A stretch of 64,000 nt of DNA from Cloacimonetes bacterium UBA5284 (GTDB lineage: Bacteria; Cloacimonadota; Cloacimonadia; Cloacimonadales; Cloacimonadaceae). Shown piece after piece: positions 54,740 through 63,293 of the stretch. The DNA lies in the NCBI GenBank assembly GCA_002410505.1, contig DHSO01000022.1, positions 7,805-71,804 on the forward strand, given 5' to 3'. A program made the translations under genes and the position numbers. The notes under the pieces were generated by a model. The model did no database searches and was not told the origin of the DNA. It worked only from the letters and a program-made list of their open reading frames with translations. The number at the start of each line of letters is the position of its first letter. Position 1 is the stretch's first letter.

Positions 54740-57700
54740 ATGCATCGCCCCCGTAAGTTCCTTTCACTGATTATCATTCTCCTGGTGATCAATGTGCTGT
54801 TTTTCAGCATCTGGTATCCCTTGGGAGGACGTGATTTTGTGCGGAACTACATCGCTTCCATCATCGGTAAAGCTGCCAAAGCTGAAGTAAAGATGGGAGA
54901 TCTGCATATCAGCGATAAACAGATATATGTGCAGAATTTCAGCTTCGCTACGCGTGATAGCTTGATTGATCTGAACATTGAAAGCGTGAGGCTGCGCTAC
55001 AATATATACAAATTCATACTGTCCGGGTTCAAGCTGGAAAATGTGGTTTCTAGTATAGAAATTGTAAAACCGCAGGGACGCTTGCGCTATCATCATGTCT
55101 TTGGACAGGACAAGCCGAAGAAAGCCACAAAAGGCAGAATCCAGATTCCGGATCTGGTCCCATATTTCAAACGTATCACTTTGGAAGACGGATCTTTGGA
55201 AGCTGATCTAGCCTTCGATCTGAAAATACTGAATACCGGTAAATTGAGCATTGAAGAAAGCTTGAACAGTATGGAACTGCGTGTGACAAACACGACAGAA
55301 ACGGAGATATCCCTGATAGCAAATACCTCTCTGGGCGGCAGCGTGAGTCTAAAGGGCTATCTGGATGATGGGCGCATTGCTTTGGCAGAGGCGGAAATCG
55401 CAAACTTTAAACCACTTTACGTTTCGCATCCCGATATCCAGGATTTCAGAAGCGATATAAACATCAATGCAAACTACAGCGAAGCTGCGGATTCTGGTGC
55501 GGCGAATTTTGGCGCTACAGCGTTGATCTGGAACACCGGAGCCTATGTGATCAACCGTTTCCCTGTGCAGATACCTTTGATAAACCTGCAAACGGACGGT
55601 CGAGACGCCACTTTATCCCTATCCCGTTCCAGCATCGGGCAAAGCAGTTTGGTGGCAGATATTGCAGTTCAGGATTATCTGGGGGATATAAGCTTCGATG
55701 GCTCCAGCGCTTCATTTAGCCTGAATGCTGCAGATATTTTGCCGCAGATGAGCGGAATAATCGACGCGAATCTTACCGCTTCCGGTAGTTTTGATGATCC
55801 CAGAGCCATACTGAGTGCCAGAAGTCACAGTTTTGCGTATCAAAACTGGGCTTTTCACGACATACAGCTAGACGCGGATTATCGGGATGAGCGAGCGAAC
55901 ATGGAAATATCAGACGCACGTTGGCAAAATCAAGCAATCACTCTGAGCGGATCTTTTTACCCCAAAACCCTATCTTTTGATGCCGAACTGGATACGCAAG
56001 CTCTGGAATCATATTCAAGTGACCTGATTGCAAGCGGTAACATGAAGGTGAGTGGATGCATCCTGAAGCCTTATCCCATGATCTCCCTTAGTCTGAACGA
56101 CGTGGATCTGGCCTGGCGTCAGCTCAATCTACGCGCGATTAACGGCGAAGCAAATATGGTGCCGACAGAGAAAGCCTTGTTAGTTTCTACTGACCTCAAT
56201 TCCGGGGATGGCTACCGTATCAGTGCGGTGGGAGATGTCCTTTCCCAACACATCTCGCTGGATGCGGAATTCAATGAATTGGATGCGGCATCAGTATATG
56301 AACAGAAAGTGTTAAGCATGTTGGCTCCATTTGTCAGCGGAAAACTGAAAGCGATAATGACCGGTAAAGATATATGGTATCAGGCGGATCTGGTGACAGA
56401 ATTGATGGGGGAATATGATTACAGGGCAAATCTCGATCTTTTGGGTAATGTGAATGTAGCTCTACCTTCTGTATCCGCATCCCTGAAGACAGCAAATGCT
56501 CGATTTAACGATCTTCCCGCTGATATCAACTTGAATATGGACTATCGGAACATGAAGCTGAAGTTGTGGTCTTTGCAGCTGGAGGACATGCTGAATCTCT
56601 CTGCCCTGGTGGATATGAACGATTTATGGCAGTCAAAGTTGGATCTCAGTTTGCGCAACATCGATTCTGGTAGGATTATCTCATATTATCCTGAGATCAG
56701 CCATATGGTTCCCGAATTTGATAGTGTAAATATCTTTGCTGCATACAATAAGGATTCCCAAAAGAGCATCGATGCCTGGGTAAATCTGAACGACGTGGAT
56801 CTGATAAGCGTGATCCCTCTAAGTGTTGACCTCTTTTTGAAGGGAAAACCGGAACTGCTGACTATGAGCGGGGAGATATCGCATAAGAACCTCACTTTAG
56901 TAGATCTTAACGGGACAGGTTCGCTGAGTCCAAATCTCGACGTAGCGCTTGCCGCTGCCATAGATGATCTCAAGATTCAGGATGTCTTGATCCAAAGTCC
57001 CGGTCTGGCAAACATCAGCGGTACAGCAGAATTGCACATGAGGGATATCCTCTCACAAAATCCGGTAATGGAAATAGCTGCAGATATCATTGGCCGGGAG
57101 ATCGCATTTGGGGATATTGCCATCGATTATGCTGCCGTGAAGGCAGCTCAGGAAAGCCGTGCTTTGGTGATTGATTCCCTATATGTATATTCCCGGGATC
57201 TGTTCACAGCTTCTGCCACCGGATCCTTGGATTATAATGTCCTAGAAAACGAATACTACGAGGGAGATCGCCTTTTGAATATTGAAGTGGAAGGCGAATT
57301 CTTCCCCTGGCTAAAGAATCTAACGGATTATATCCTGGCATCTTCGGGAGAATCCAATCTGAAACTGCATTTGGGCACCTCTGAAGATCAGTTTATGATA
57401 CATAGCGGCAATATCAATTTGCACAACGGATTTGTTCACTTGAAAGACCAAGTGGAGCCCATGCGAGACATCCAAATTCAGGCAGAATTTCTGGATAATC
57501 GCCTAATGATCCAGCGCGGGACCTTCAGCATGGGCAATGGTAATTTCTATATCAACAACCTGTTCGACACAGAACCAAGTGATCATTTCCAACTTGGCTT
57601 TTTGGATCTGGGCTATTTCAGAATATTTATTGAAGAACCCGGAATCCAGGCAACCATCCCTGTGGTAGCACCGCCAAAGACGCTTACGAACATAGCCATC

Positions 57701-58816
57701 AGCGGCCAGGATGGCAGATATGCCGTGATACGCGGACCTTTCGATGATATGAAGATAGAGGCATTGGTAACTGTGGCAAATCTGGATATTCTCTATCCTC
57801 CCGGAGCGGATAACTTGTTGAATTTGATCATGTCCGTCCGTAGTACCGGGAAAAAGACAGATACAGAGCCTACCCCCTTACCGTTCAAGCTGGATTTGCA
57901 AGTAAACATAGGTGAAAACGTACGTTATGTAACCTATCCCACCAATTTATATCTTAGCCCCGGGGGATTCTTGCATCTCTTGTATGACGGAAACCGCTTC
58001 ATTGTGGAAGAAGCAAACATAATCTCGGACCGCGGTTCGATTGATTTCTTCGGTACTGTGTTTCAGGTTGAGAACATCGCCATCACCATGATAGATCAAC
58101 AGAATATACTCAGTGTGAATGGAGACTTTTATAAACGTACTCCGGACGGTAGCATCATCACGCTATCCGTAGCATCCAGTCCCGAATATGACAAGGGTTT
58201 CTTCGACCGTTTGCAGATAAATCTTTCCAGCGACAATCCCCAAGATCAAAACATCACACAGGTGCTATCCAGATTGCGTTACAACCAAAGCATGGACGAA
58301 CTCCCGGATGATCAAAAACAAAACCTACTACAAGACGAAGCTTTGGGCTTGATCGGCGGAAACTTGAATTCTACCGTACTTACACCCTTCTTCTATCCAG
58401 TGGAAAACTGGTTTCGGCGGACTCTCAAGCTAGACGGTTTCTCTATCAATGCGGGATTCATCCAGAATATTTTCAGCGAATACTCCGCCAATCCCTCACA
58501 ATTGGCAGACATGACAGATCTGGCAAATCTCTCTTCGGATATAACGCGCTTCTCATCCTCCATTCTGCTGAACAATCTCTCTGTATCTATGAGTAAATAC
58601 TTGGGCTATAGAGTGTTTGTAGACTATGAATTGCAATTGCAAGAAGCTACAGACTTGCAGCAGAAGACTAAAATACTGGTTTCGAACGACATTAGCCTGC
58701 GTCTGGTATTGCCGCGTCAATTCAGGCTGGGCTACACTCTGAATTACTCGCCCAAGGACACCGGCCTCACGCATGAGCTAATGCTGCAAAAATCCTGGCG
58801 TTTTTGGGGACTATAA
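54740..58816 (+). CDS. tamB: TamB-like translocation/assembly protein
   Basis: 1358-aa AsmA/TamB-superfamily protein: N-terminal membrane anchor (FLSLIIILLVINVLFFSIWY), a very long repetitive beta-rich region that forms a periplasm-spanning lipid groove in the family, and a C-terminal TamB (DUF490) domain (about 1000-1358) with GQDGRYAVIRGPFDDMKIEA and the final strand LMLQKSWRFWGL. Proposed roles are phospholipid transport to the outer membrane and barrel assembly. Its place after lolCD makes an envelope-biogenesis unit. No TamA/BamA gene is adjacent. Confidence 0.88.
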   Translation: MHRPRKFLSLIIILLVINVLFFSIWYPLGGRDFVRNYIASIIGKAAKAEVKMGDLHISDKQIYVQNFSFATRDSLIDLNIESVRLRYNIYKFILSGFKLENVVSSIEIVKPQGRLRYHHVFGQDKPKKATKGRIQIPDLVPYFKRITLEDGSLEADLAFDLKILNTGKLSIEESLNSMELRVTNTTETEISLIANTSLGGSVSLKGYLDDGRIALAEAEIANFKPLYVSHPDIQDFRSDININANYSEAADSGAANFGATALIWNTGAYVINRFPVQIPLINLQTDGRDATLSLSRSSIGQSSLVADIAVQDYLGDISFDGSSASFSLNAADILPQMSGIIDANLTASGSFDDPRAILSARSHSFAYQNWAFHDIQLDADYRDERANMEISDARWQNQAITLSGSFYPKTLSFDAELDTQALESYSSDLIASGNMKVSGCILKPYPMISLSLNDVDLAWRQLNLRAINGEANMVPTEKALLVSTDLNSGDGYRISAVGDVLSQHISLDAEFNELDAASVYEQKVLSMLAPFVSGKLKAIMTGKDIWYQADLVTELMGEYDYRANLDLLGNVNVALPSVSASLKTANARFNDLPADINLNMDYRNMKLKLWSLQLEDMLNLSALVDMNDLWQSKLDLSLRNIDSGRIISYYPEISHMVPEFDSVNIFAAYNKDSQKSIDAWVNLNDVDLISVIPLSVDLFLKGKPELLTMSGEISHKNLTLVDLNGTGSLSPNLDVALAAAIDDLKIQDVLIQSPGLANISGTAELHMRDILSQNPVMEIAADIIGREIAFGDIAIDYAAVKAAQESRALVIDSLYVYSRDLFTASATGSLDYNVLENEYYEGDRLLNIEVEGEFFPWLKNLTDYILASSGESNLKLHLGTSEDQFMIHSGNINLHNGFVHLKDQVEPMRDIQIQAEFLDNRLMIQRGTFSMGNGNFYINNLFDTEPSDHFQLGFLDLGYFRIFIEEPGIQATIPVVAPPKTLTNIAISGQDGRYAVIRGPFDDMKIEALVTVANLDILYPPGADNLLNLIMSVRSTGKKTDTEPTPLPFKLDLQVNIGENVRYVTYPTNLYLSPGGFLHLLYDGNRFIVEEANIISDRGSIDFFGTVFQVENIAITMIDQQNILSVNGDFYKRTPDGSIITLSVASSPEYDKGFFDRLQINLSSDNPQDQNITQVLSRLRYNQSMDELPDDQKQNLLQDEALGLIGGNLNSTVLTPFFYPVENWFRRTLKLDGFSINAGFIQNIFSEYSANPSQLADMTDLANLSSDITRFSSSILLNNLSVSMSKYLGYRVFVDYELQLQEATDLQQKTKILVSNDISLRLVLPRQFRLGYTLNYSPKDTGLTHELMLQKSWRFWGL

Positions 58817-58836
58817 AAAAACCGGCCCTGCCCGGT
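58814..58836 (-). terminator. Terminator of the 58860-60197 barrel gene
   Basis: On the minus strand: stem ACCGG/CCGGT with loop GCAGGG, then seven T. It sits between two convergent genes, and the stem also lies just after the tamB stop. Confidence 0.7.
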
Positions 58837-58859
58837 CTATAGCTTGAATCCCCAGTCTG

Positions 58860-60197
58860 CTAGAAATTCACTTTAACACCAACCGCGACTGAGCGTTTGG
58901 TATCTTTCCACCAATTGATGCCACCCTCTTTGTCCTTGTATTTTTCGGAGTATTTGGCTATTACGAACCACCTGCGCTTGGAATCCAAACCAATGGTACA
59001 ACTGGCAGACATATTGGCCCGTGGCACGGCTACCTTGCCCAGGCTCAGGCTGTTTACATTAGTTTTGCTATAAGCAAAAGCTACTTTTTCCAAGCGTTTG
59101 TAGCGCGTGTCCACATTTAAACTAAACCACATGGATTTGCCATTTTGAAGGTCATCGCCATACATGTTTTGCCAAGCAAACATCGCCTTCAAACGATCAC
59201 CGATTATGCCTTGTATCTTGCCATATATACCATAGGAAGACTGTCTGTCTTGCAGGGCCTGTTCTTTCGTGATGATAATGGGAGTGCCATCTGCCAGTGT
59301 ATCTTGGAAGGCTCTCTCTTCTTCGTAGTGATAATCAAAATATGAGGGGGCAAATCTATCACCGTTTGTGCGGTATTCCAGATTTACTTTCACTACCTTA
59401 AAATCGGCATAGACACCGGGCAAGATGCTTCCCGTACCGTTGTCGATCATATGGGCAACTTCCGTATATAGTCCATACTCAGCTTTTTCACTGCGTTTGA
59501 TGGGTTGAGTGTAATCGAATGAAATGATGGTGGCGGCATCTTTTTTGCCGGTTCGGAGATAATCCAGACTGTCCGGTAAAATGTGTTTCAGATTGCTGTA
59601 TTGATTCAGATCGCTGTAGATGGAAAAGCCAAGGGTTGCCATATCCAGGATCTTGACGGTGGAATCTGCCAAAGGTTTGAAATGAGCCCGAAAACTCAGC
59701 AAATCATTTTTGGTGATATCAGAGCTGAAGAGTTCCAGTTCAGGTTCGAATAAAGTGGGTATTTTGCCTCCGATCAGTAGACCATTGTGCCTTAGATCAG
59801 GATAATATGTCATGTTTGAATAGTTCAACATCACCAGGCCATTACCGGTAGAAAACTTTGGGAAACCACCGATGTGAAAGAAGAACGGATCACCCATTTC
59901 TGCATAGCGAAAATAGTAGATTTTCCCTAAAGCATCTCCGATATGATCCCAGTCGCTTTCCTTGATATGGTAGTTCTTATCAAATAAGAAATCCAAATCC
60001 AGACCCAGGCCGAACTTTTTGTAATTAAATTCCTGAATAAAGCGTAATTGAGTATAGCGGATCGAATCTTCTTCCACTCTACCAAACATGGTGGACGCGC
60101 TGTAGCGAGTGCTGGATTTCACTGCAAAAGGCGTACTCTGAGCAGCCGCGTAAAGCGGCAACAATGTAAATATCAAAAAAATCAATCTCCGGATCAT
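58860..60197 (-). CDS. Outer-membrane beta-barrel protein of unknown function
   Basis: 445 aa with a signal peptide (MIRRLIFLIFTLLPLYAAAQ), alternating hydrophobic strands across the whole length, and a C-terminal Phe (VGVKVNF) typical of outer-membrane barrels. No porin or TonB family is recognised. Monocistronic, convergent with tamB and closed by the terminator at 58814-58836. Upstream is the repeat-rich region that holds the SUMF1 genes. Confidence 0.78.
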   Translation of the reverse strand: MIRRLIFLIFTLLPLYAAAQSTPFAVKSSTRYSASTMFGRVEEDSIRYTQLRFIQEFNYKKFGLGLDLDFLFDKNYHIKESDWDHIGDALGKIYYFRYAEMGDPFFFHIGGFPKFSTGNGLVMLNYSNMTYYPDLRHNGLLIGGKIPTLFEPELELFSSDITKNDLLSFRAHFKPLADSTVKILDMATLGFSIYSDLNQYSNLKHILPDSLDYLRTGKKDAATIISFDYTQPIKRSEKAEYGLYTEVAHMIDNGTGSILPGVYADFKVVKVNLEYRTNGDRFAPSYFDYHYEEERAFQDTLADGTPIIITKEQALQDRQSSYGIYGKIQGIIGDRLKAMFAWQNMYGDDLQNGKSMWFSLNVDTRYKRLEKVAFAYSKTNVNSLSLGKVAVPRANMSASCTIGLDSKRRWFVIAKYSEKYKDKEGGINWWKDTKRSVAVGVKVNF

Positions 60198-60706
60198 GCT
60201 TTCTTCCTCGTCGTTTATGTTACTACTGCAATTAAACGAAAATTAATATTGTTGTCAAGCAAAAAAGAGTTTGGAAGCACATTACATCTAGCTTTGGAAA
60301 AAAATTATAAAGTCTCACCGAGAATTGCAAATCGTATCAACAAAAATTGCAAAGGGGGGGGGAAGGCTCTTTCTAAGCCATTAGAAAGCAGTCAGTATAA
60401 TCTGATGCCCTGAGGGTGAGACTGAACAAGAAATCTCGGAGATCATGCAGGACGATCCCCAATACATCACTCCTGATCTTCTTGGCAAGACCAGCGATCT
60501 TACATAATATGACCGGGTCGGAGAGCGTATCATTATCATCAGACAAAAGCTGCACGAGAGGAGAGACTATACTTAACAGATTGTAATAAAGCAAATTACC
60601 CCCACCCCCCCCCATAATTAACTTGACATTTTATTGAAGCTCAGTTTCTATGCAAATAAGGATAAATCATAGTAAATAAACTATGACTTCACATATGGAG
60701 GAACCC
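60198..60706. other. Repeat-rich intergenic region upstream of the first SUMF1 gene
   Basis: Contains a 15-base sequence TTATAAAGTCTCACC (60305-60319) repeated inverted at 63804-63818, its partial inverse at 60415-60423, a G9 tract (60354-60362), a hairpin CTTTCTAA-GCCA-TTAGAAAG (60369-60388), a C9 tract (60605-60613), and a TTGACA (60623-60628) that may be the -35 of the SUMF1 gene. An 80-codon minus-strand frame (60373-60615) starts in the C tract but has no ribosome binding site. Confidence 0.6.
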
Positions 60707-61873
60707 ATGAAAACAGCAATGCTATTCTGCATCCTGTTTATGTTTGGCTCCGGGCTGATGGCGCTTACCGGCTATGGCACCACTGCCCCGGTTATCAACG
60801 ACACCGTTGATCCCATCCTTTCCATTACCGCTCCCGTGGTCAGCAATGTATCTGCCAGCCAGCGCACGGATGGCAGCAAGATTGTGGATATTTACTATGA
60901 TCTCTATGATGCGAATGCTGAGCTTTGCGATATCACTTTCAAGCTTAGTGCCAATGACGGAGCCAGCTATGATATTATCCCCAGTCCCGCCAATCTGAGC
61001 GGGGACTTTGGTGATGATCTACCCAGCGGCACCAATAAACACATCATCTGGAATGCGGGAGCGGAAAGCTTTGGCCTGGATGGCAGCTATCTGTATCGGG
61101 TTTATGCGGATGACGGCTCTTCACCACCCATGCCGGAGAACTTCATCCTGGTGGAGGGCGGCACCTTTAACAACGGCACCTCGGATGTAACTATCTCCAG
61201 CTTCTATATCGACAAATACGAGCTTACCCAATCCGGCTATCAAGCAGTGATGGGTGAGAATCCTTCACACTTCAGTGGCAATCTCGATCGTCCGGTAGAG
61301 CAGGTATCCTGGTTCAATGCGATAGAGTATTGCAACCGGCGCAGTGTGCTGGAAGGGCTTACCCCCTGTTACAGCTACAGCACCTACGGTACTAATCCTG
61401 ATGATTGGCCCTCTGGTTGGAATACCAGATATTCCAACCATACTAATGTAAACTGTAACTGGACTGCCAATGGCTACCGCTTGCCGACTGAGATGGAATG
61501 GATGTTTGCCGCCAAGGGTGGTAACCAGAGCCAGGGTTATACCTATAGTGGCAGTAACACCATTGCTGATGTGGCATGGTATTATTCAAACTCCGGTAGC
61601 AGAACTCATGATGTAGGAGAAAAAACCGCCAATGAGCTTGGCACCTTTGACATGAGTGGTAACGTTTGGGAATGGGTGTGGGATATCTACGGCAGCTATC
61701 CCAGTGGTTCACAAACTAATCCTACGGGAGCAAATAGCGGGTCTTACCGTGTGTTACGCGGTGGTAGCTGGCTCTACGGTGCAGACTACTGCACCGTTTC
61801 CGGTCGGAGCTTCGACTATGCGACTTTCAGCTTCAGCAATTTTTGCTTCCGCTGTGTTAGGGTTTCCCCTTGA
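60707..61873 (+). CDS. Secreted SUMF1/FGE-domain protein, copy 1, with putative hypervariable C-terminus
   Basis: 388 aa. Signal peptide (MKTAMLFCILFMFGSGLMA), an Ig-like N-terminal domain (about 25-145, VSNVSASQRTDGSKIVDIYYD), then an FGE-sulfatase/SUMF1 domain (about 148-388), a C-type-lectin-like fold: FNNGTSDVTISSFYIDKYEL, PVEQVSWFNAIEYCNRRS, YRLPTEMEWMFAAKGG, GNVWEWVWDIY and RVLRGGSW. The ATG at 60707 is chosen because GGAGGA lies 4 bases upstream; an earlier ATG (60683) has no such site. These domains in surface proteins usually bind ligands; enzymatic formylglycine generation is unlikely. Residues 350-380 differ from copy 2 in a pattern that suggests template-directed mutagenesis (see findings). 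Confidence 0.88.
   Translation: MKTAMLFCILFMFGSGLMALTGYGTTAPVINDTVDPILSITAPVVSNVSASQRTDGSKIVDIYYDLYDANAELCDITFKLSANDGASYDIIPSPANLSGDFGDDLPSGTNKHIIWNAGAESFGLDGSYLYRVYADDGSSPPMPENFILVEGGTFNNGTSDVTISSFYIDKYELTQSGYQAVMGENPSHFSGNLDRPVEQVSWFNAIEYCNRRSVLEGLTPCYSYSTYGTNPDDWPSGWNTRYSNHTNVNCNWTANGYRLPTEMEWMFAAKGGNQSQGYTYSGSNTIADVAWYYSNSGSRTHDVGEKTANELGTFDMSGNVWEWVWDIYGSYPSGSQTNPTGANSGSYRVLRGGSWLYGADYCTVSGRSFDYATFSFSNFCFRCVRVSP
61155..61338 (+). repeat. 184-bp exact duplication, copy A
   Basis: Identical base for base to 62566-62749; it encodes the first part of the SUMF1 domain in both genes. Identity ends abruptly on both sides. Confidence 0.95.
61754..61846 (+). other. Putative variable region (VR1) of a diversity-generating retroelement
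   Basis: Aligned without gaps to 63174-63266, this segment differs at 25 positions: 22 at codon positions 1 or 2, and 18 have A in one of the two copies. Changed codons mostly end in a C or T shared by both copies. Flanking bases on both sides are identical. Hand-counted. A template repeat was not found in this window. Confidence 0.72.
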
Positions 61874-61980
61874 TTTTTGGTTTTTTTCCTTTTTGCCTTT
61901 TGCAAATGCCGCAAAAAGCAGGAGAACAATGAGTTTAGGACAGAGTGGGTGTGCAGGGGGATTTATCCCCCTGCCCGCCG
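61845..61980 (+). repeat. Conserved 3' tail of SUMF1 gene copy 1
   Basis: 136 bases running from the end of the coding region past the stop; 131 are identical to 63265-63400. Includes a stem CTTTTTGC/GCAAAAAG and the GC-rich hairpin at 61953-61974. Confidence 0.9.
61953..61974. repeat. GC-rich hairpin downstream of VR1
   Basis: Perfect 9-bp stem GCAGGGGGA/TCCCCCTGC with loop TTTA, 80 bases after the stop codon. No T tract follows, so it is not a standard terminator; hairpins of this size after the variable region are known cis elements in diversity-generating retroelements. Confidence 0.8.
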
Positions 61981-62189
61981 TGATTGTACAGGCGGTCGCC
62001 GAACCGCCTATGTATGCGATGCTCTCTTTAAAAAAGAGCGCTACGGCGAGCGCCCGTACACACAAAGATTTCCGGAGATCTCGTGAACTTGCCAGTCCAA
62101 GCTTGACGAGACACCGACAGAGATGCGTATGTTTTGGATAATAGATAGAGATAACAGTAAAAAATCAAACAAAGATTAATGGAGGAAAG
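61981..62189. other. Intergenic region between the two SUMF1 genes
   Basis: Within a 316-base gap. After the conserved tail there are three further hairpins in a row (61990-62009, 62024-62038, 62038-62053). GGAGG sits before the copy 2 start. No ORF or promoter is convincing. Confidence 0.5.
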
Positions 62190-63293
62190 ATGAAAAGCAA
62201 GCGACTTATAGTACTTATTATTTCGCTTTTACTAATTTTACTGACGTTTAGCTGTAAGAAGGAAACAACTGAACCGGAAGATCAGCAAACGGTAGCCACA
62301 CCCACTTTCAGTCCAGCGGGAGGGACATATACTTCAGCGCAGAATGTCATCATTTCCACTACCACAGCCGATGCTACTATTCGCTATACTACCAATGGCA
62401 GCGAGCCTACGTCAAGTTCCACAGCGTACAGCAGTCCGTTCAGTGTGAGCAGCACGACCACCATCAAGGCCAAGGGTTTCAAAGATGGCTGGACGCCAAG
62501 CGCAACGGCGAGTGCAACATATACAATCGAACCTACACCTCCACCAGCGAATTTCGTTTTTGTTCAGGGCGGCACCTTTAACAACGGCACCTCGGATGTA
62601 ACTATCTCCAGCTTCTATATCGACAAATACGAGCTTACCCAATCCGGCTATCAAGCAGTGATGGGTGAGAATCCTTCACACTTCAGTGGCAATCTCGATC
62701 GTCCGGTAGAGCAGGTATCCTGGTTCAATGCGATAGAGTATTGCAACCGCCGGAGTATTCAGGAAGGGTTAACGCCCTGCTACAGTTATAGCAGCTATGG
62801 TACTAATCCGGCCAACTGGCCCGGGGGCTGGAATTCCACTTCCAGCAACCACACCAATGTAAGCTGTAACTGGACAGCTAACGGTTACAGACTTCCCACC
62901 GAGATGGAATGGATGTTTGCGGCCAAGGGTGGTAATCAGAGCCAGGGCTATACTTACAGTGGCAGTAACGATCTTAATGACGTTGGATGGTATTGGGACA
63001 ATTGGGGATCTGCAAACATTTCAACTCACTCCGTTGGAGCATTAGCTGCCAATGAGCTTGGCACCTTTGATATGAGTGGCAATGTGTTTGAATGGGTGTG
63101 GGATATTTATGGTAGCTATCCAAGTGGTTCACAAACTAATCCTACGGGAGCAAATAGCGGGTCTTACCGTGTGTTCCGCGGTGGTAGCTGGTACAGCAAT
63201 GCCGGCTACTGCACCGTTTCCTATCGGGGCGGCCACTATGCGACTTACGGCAGCAACCTTATAGGCTTCCGCTGTGTTAGGGTTTCCCCTTGA
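62190..63293 (+). CDS. SUMF1/FGE-domain lipoprotein, copy 2, with putative hypervariable C-terminus
   Basis: 367 aa. The lipobox in LLLILLTFSC puts the lipidated Cys near residue 27, so the protein is membrane-anchored. A chitobiase/hexosaminidase C-terminal-type beta domain (about 40-115; TPTFSPAGGTYTSAQNV, DATIRYTTNGSEPTSS) replaces the Ig-like domain of copy 1. The SUMF1 domain (about 122-367) has the same motifs: PVEQVSWFNAIEYCNRRS, YRLPTEMEWMFAAKGG, RVFRGGSWYSNAGYC. GGAGG ahead of the ATG. The different N-terminal modules joined to near-identical lectin-like domains suggest domain shuffling. Residues 329-359 are the putative variable part. Confidence 0.88.
   Translation: MKSKRLIVLIISLLLILLTFSCKKETTEPEDQQTVATPTFSPAGGTYTSAQNVIISTTTADATIRYTTNGSEPTSSSTAYSSPFSVSSTTTIKAKGFKDGWTPSATASATYTIEPTPPPANFVFVQGGTFNNGTSDVTISSFYIDKYELTQSGYQAVMGENPSHFSGNLDRPVEQVSWFNAIEYCNRRSIQEGLTPCYSYSSYGTNPANWPGGWNSTSSNHTNVSCNWTANGYRLPTEMEWMFAAKGGNQSQGYTYSGSNDLNDVGWYWDNWGSANISTHSVGALAANELGTFDMSGNVFEWVWDIYGSYPSGSQTNPTGANSGSYRVFRGGSWYSNAGYCTVSYRGGHYATYGSNLIGFRCVRVSP
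62566..62749 (+). repeat. 184-bp exact duplication, copy B
   Basis: Identical to 61155-61338 (offset 1411). See copy A. Confidence 0.95.
63174..63266 (+). other. Putative variable region (VR2)
   Basis: Partner of 61754-61846 (offset 1420). Its 17 changed codons encode 16 amino-acid differences, with replacements such as Leu to Tyr, Gly to Asn, Asp to His, Phe to Ser and Asn to Leu, all reachable from Asn-type AAY codons by changing adenines only or from single A positions. Confidence 0.72.

Noticed and set aside
60373..60615. 80-codon minus-strand frame beginning in the C9 tract (MGGGGGN start)
   Set aside because: No ribosome binding site, start inside a homopolymer, overlaps hairpins and repeats; no recognised family.
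60707..61873. True formylglycine-generating enzyme
   Set aside because: The C-terminus is variable between copies, the proteins are exported, and no sulfatase is nearby; a binding role is more likely.
61953..61974. GC-rich hairpin as a simple transcription terminator
   Set aside because: No T run follows (CCCGCC instead), and sequence around it is conserved well beyond the stem.
61656..62141. Plus-strand frame running out of SUMF1 copy 1, partly conserved after copy 2
   Set aside because: It is an alternative frame over the gene and the conserved tail; the shared amino acids follow from DNA conservation.
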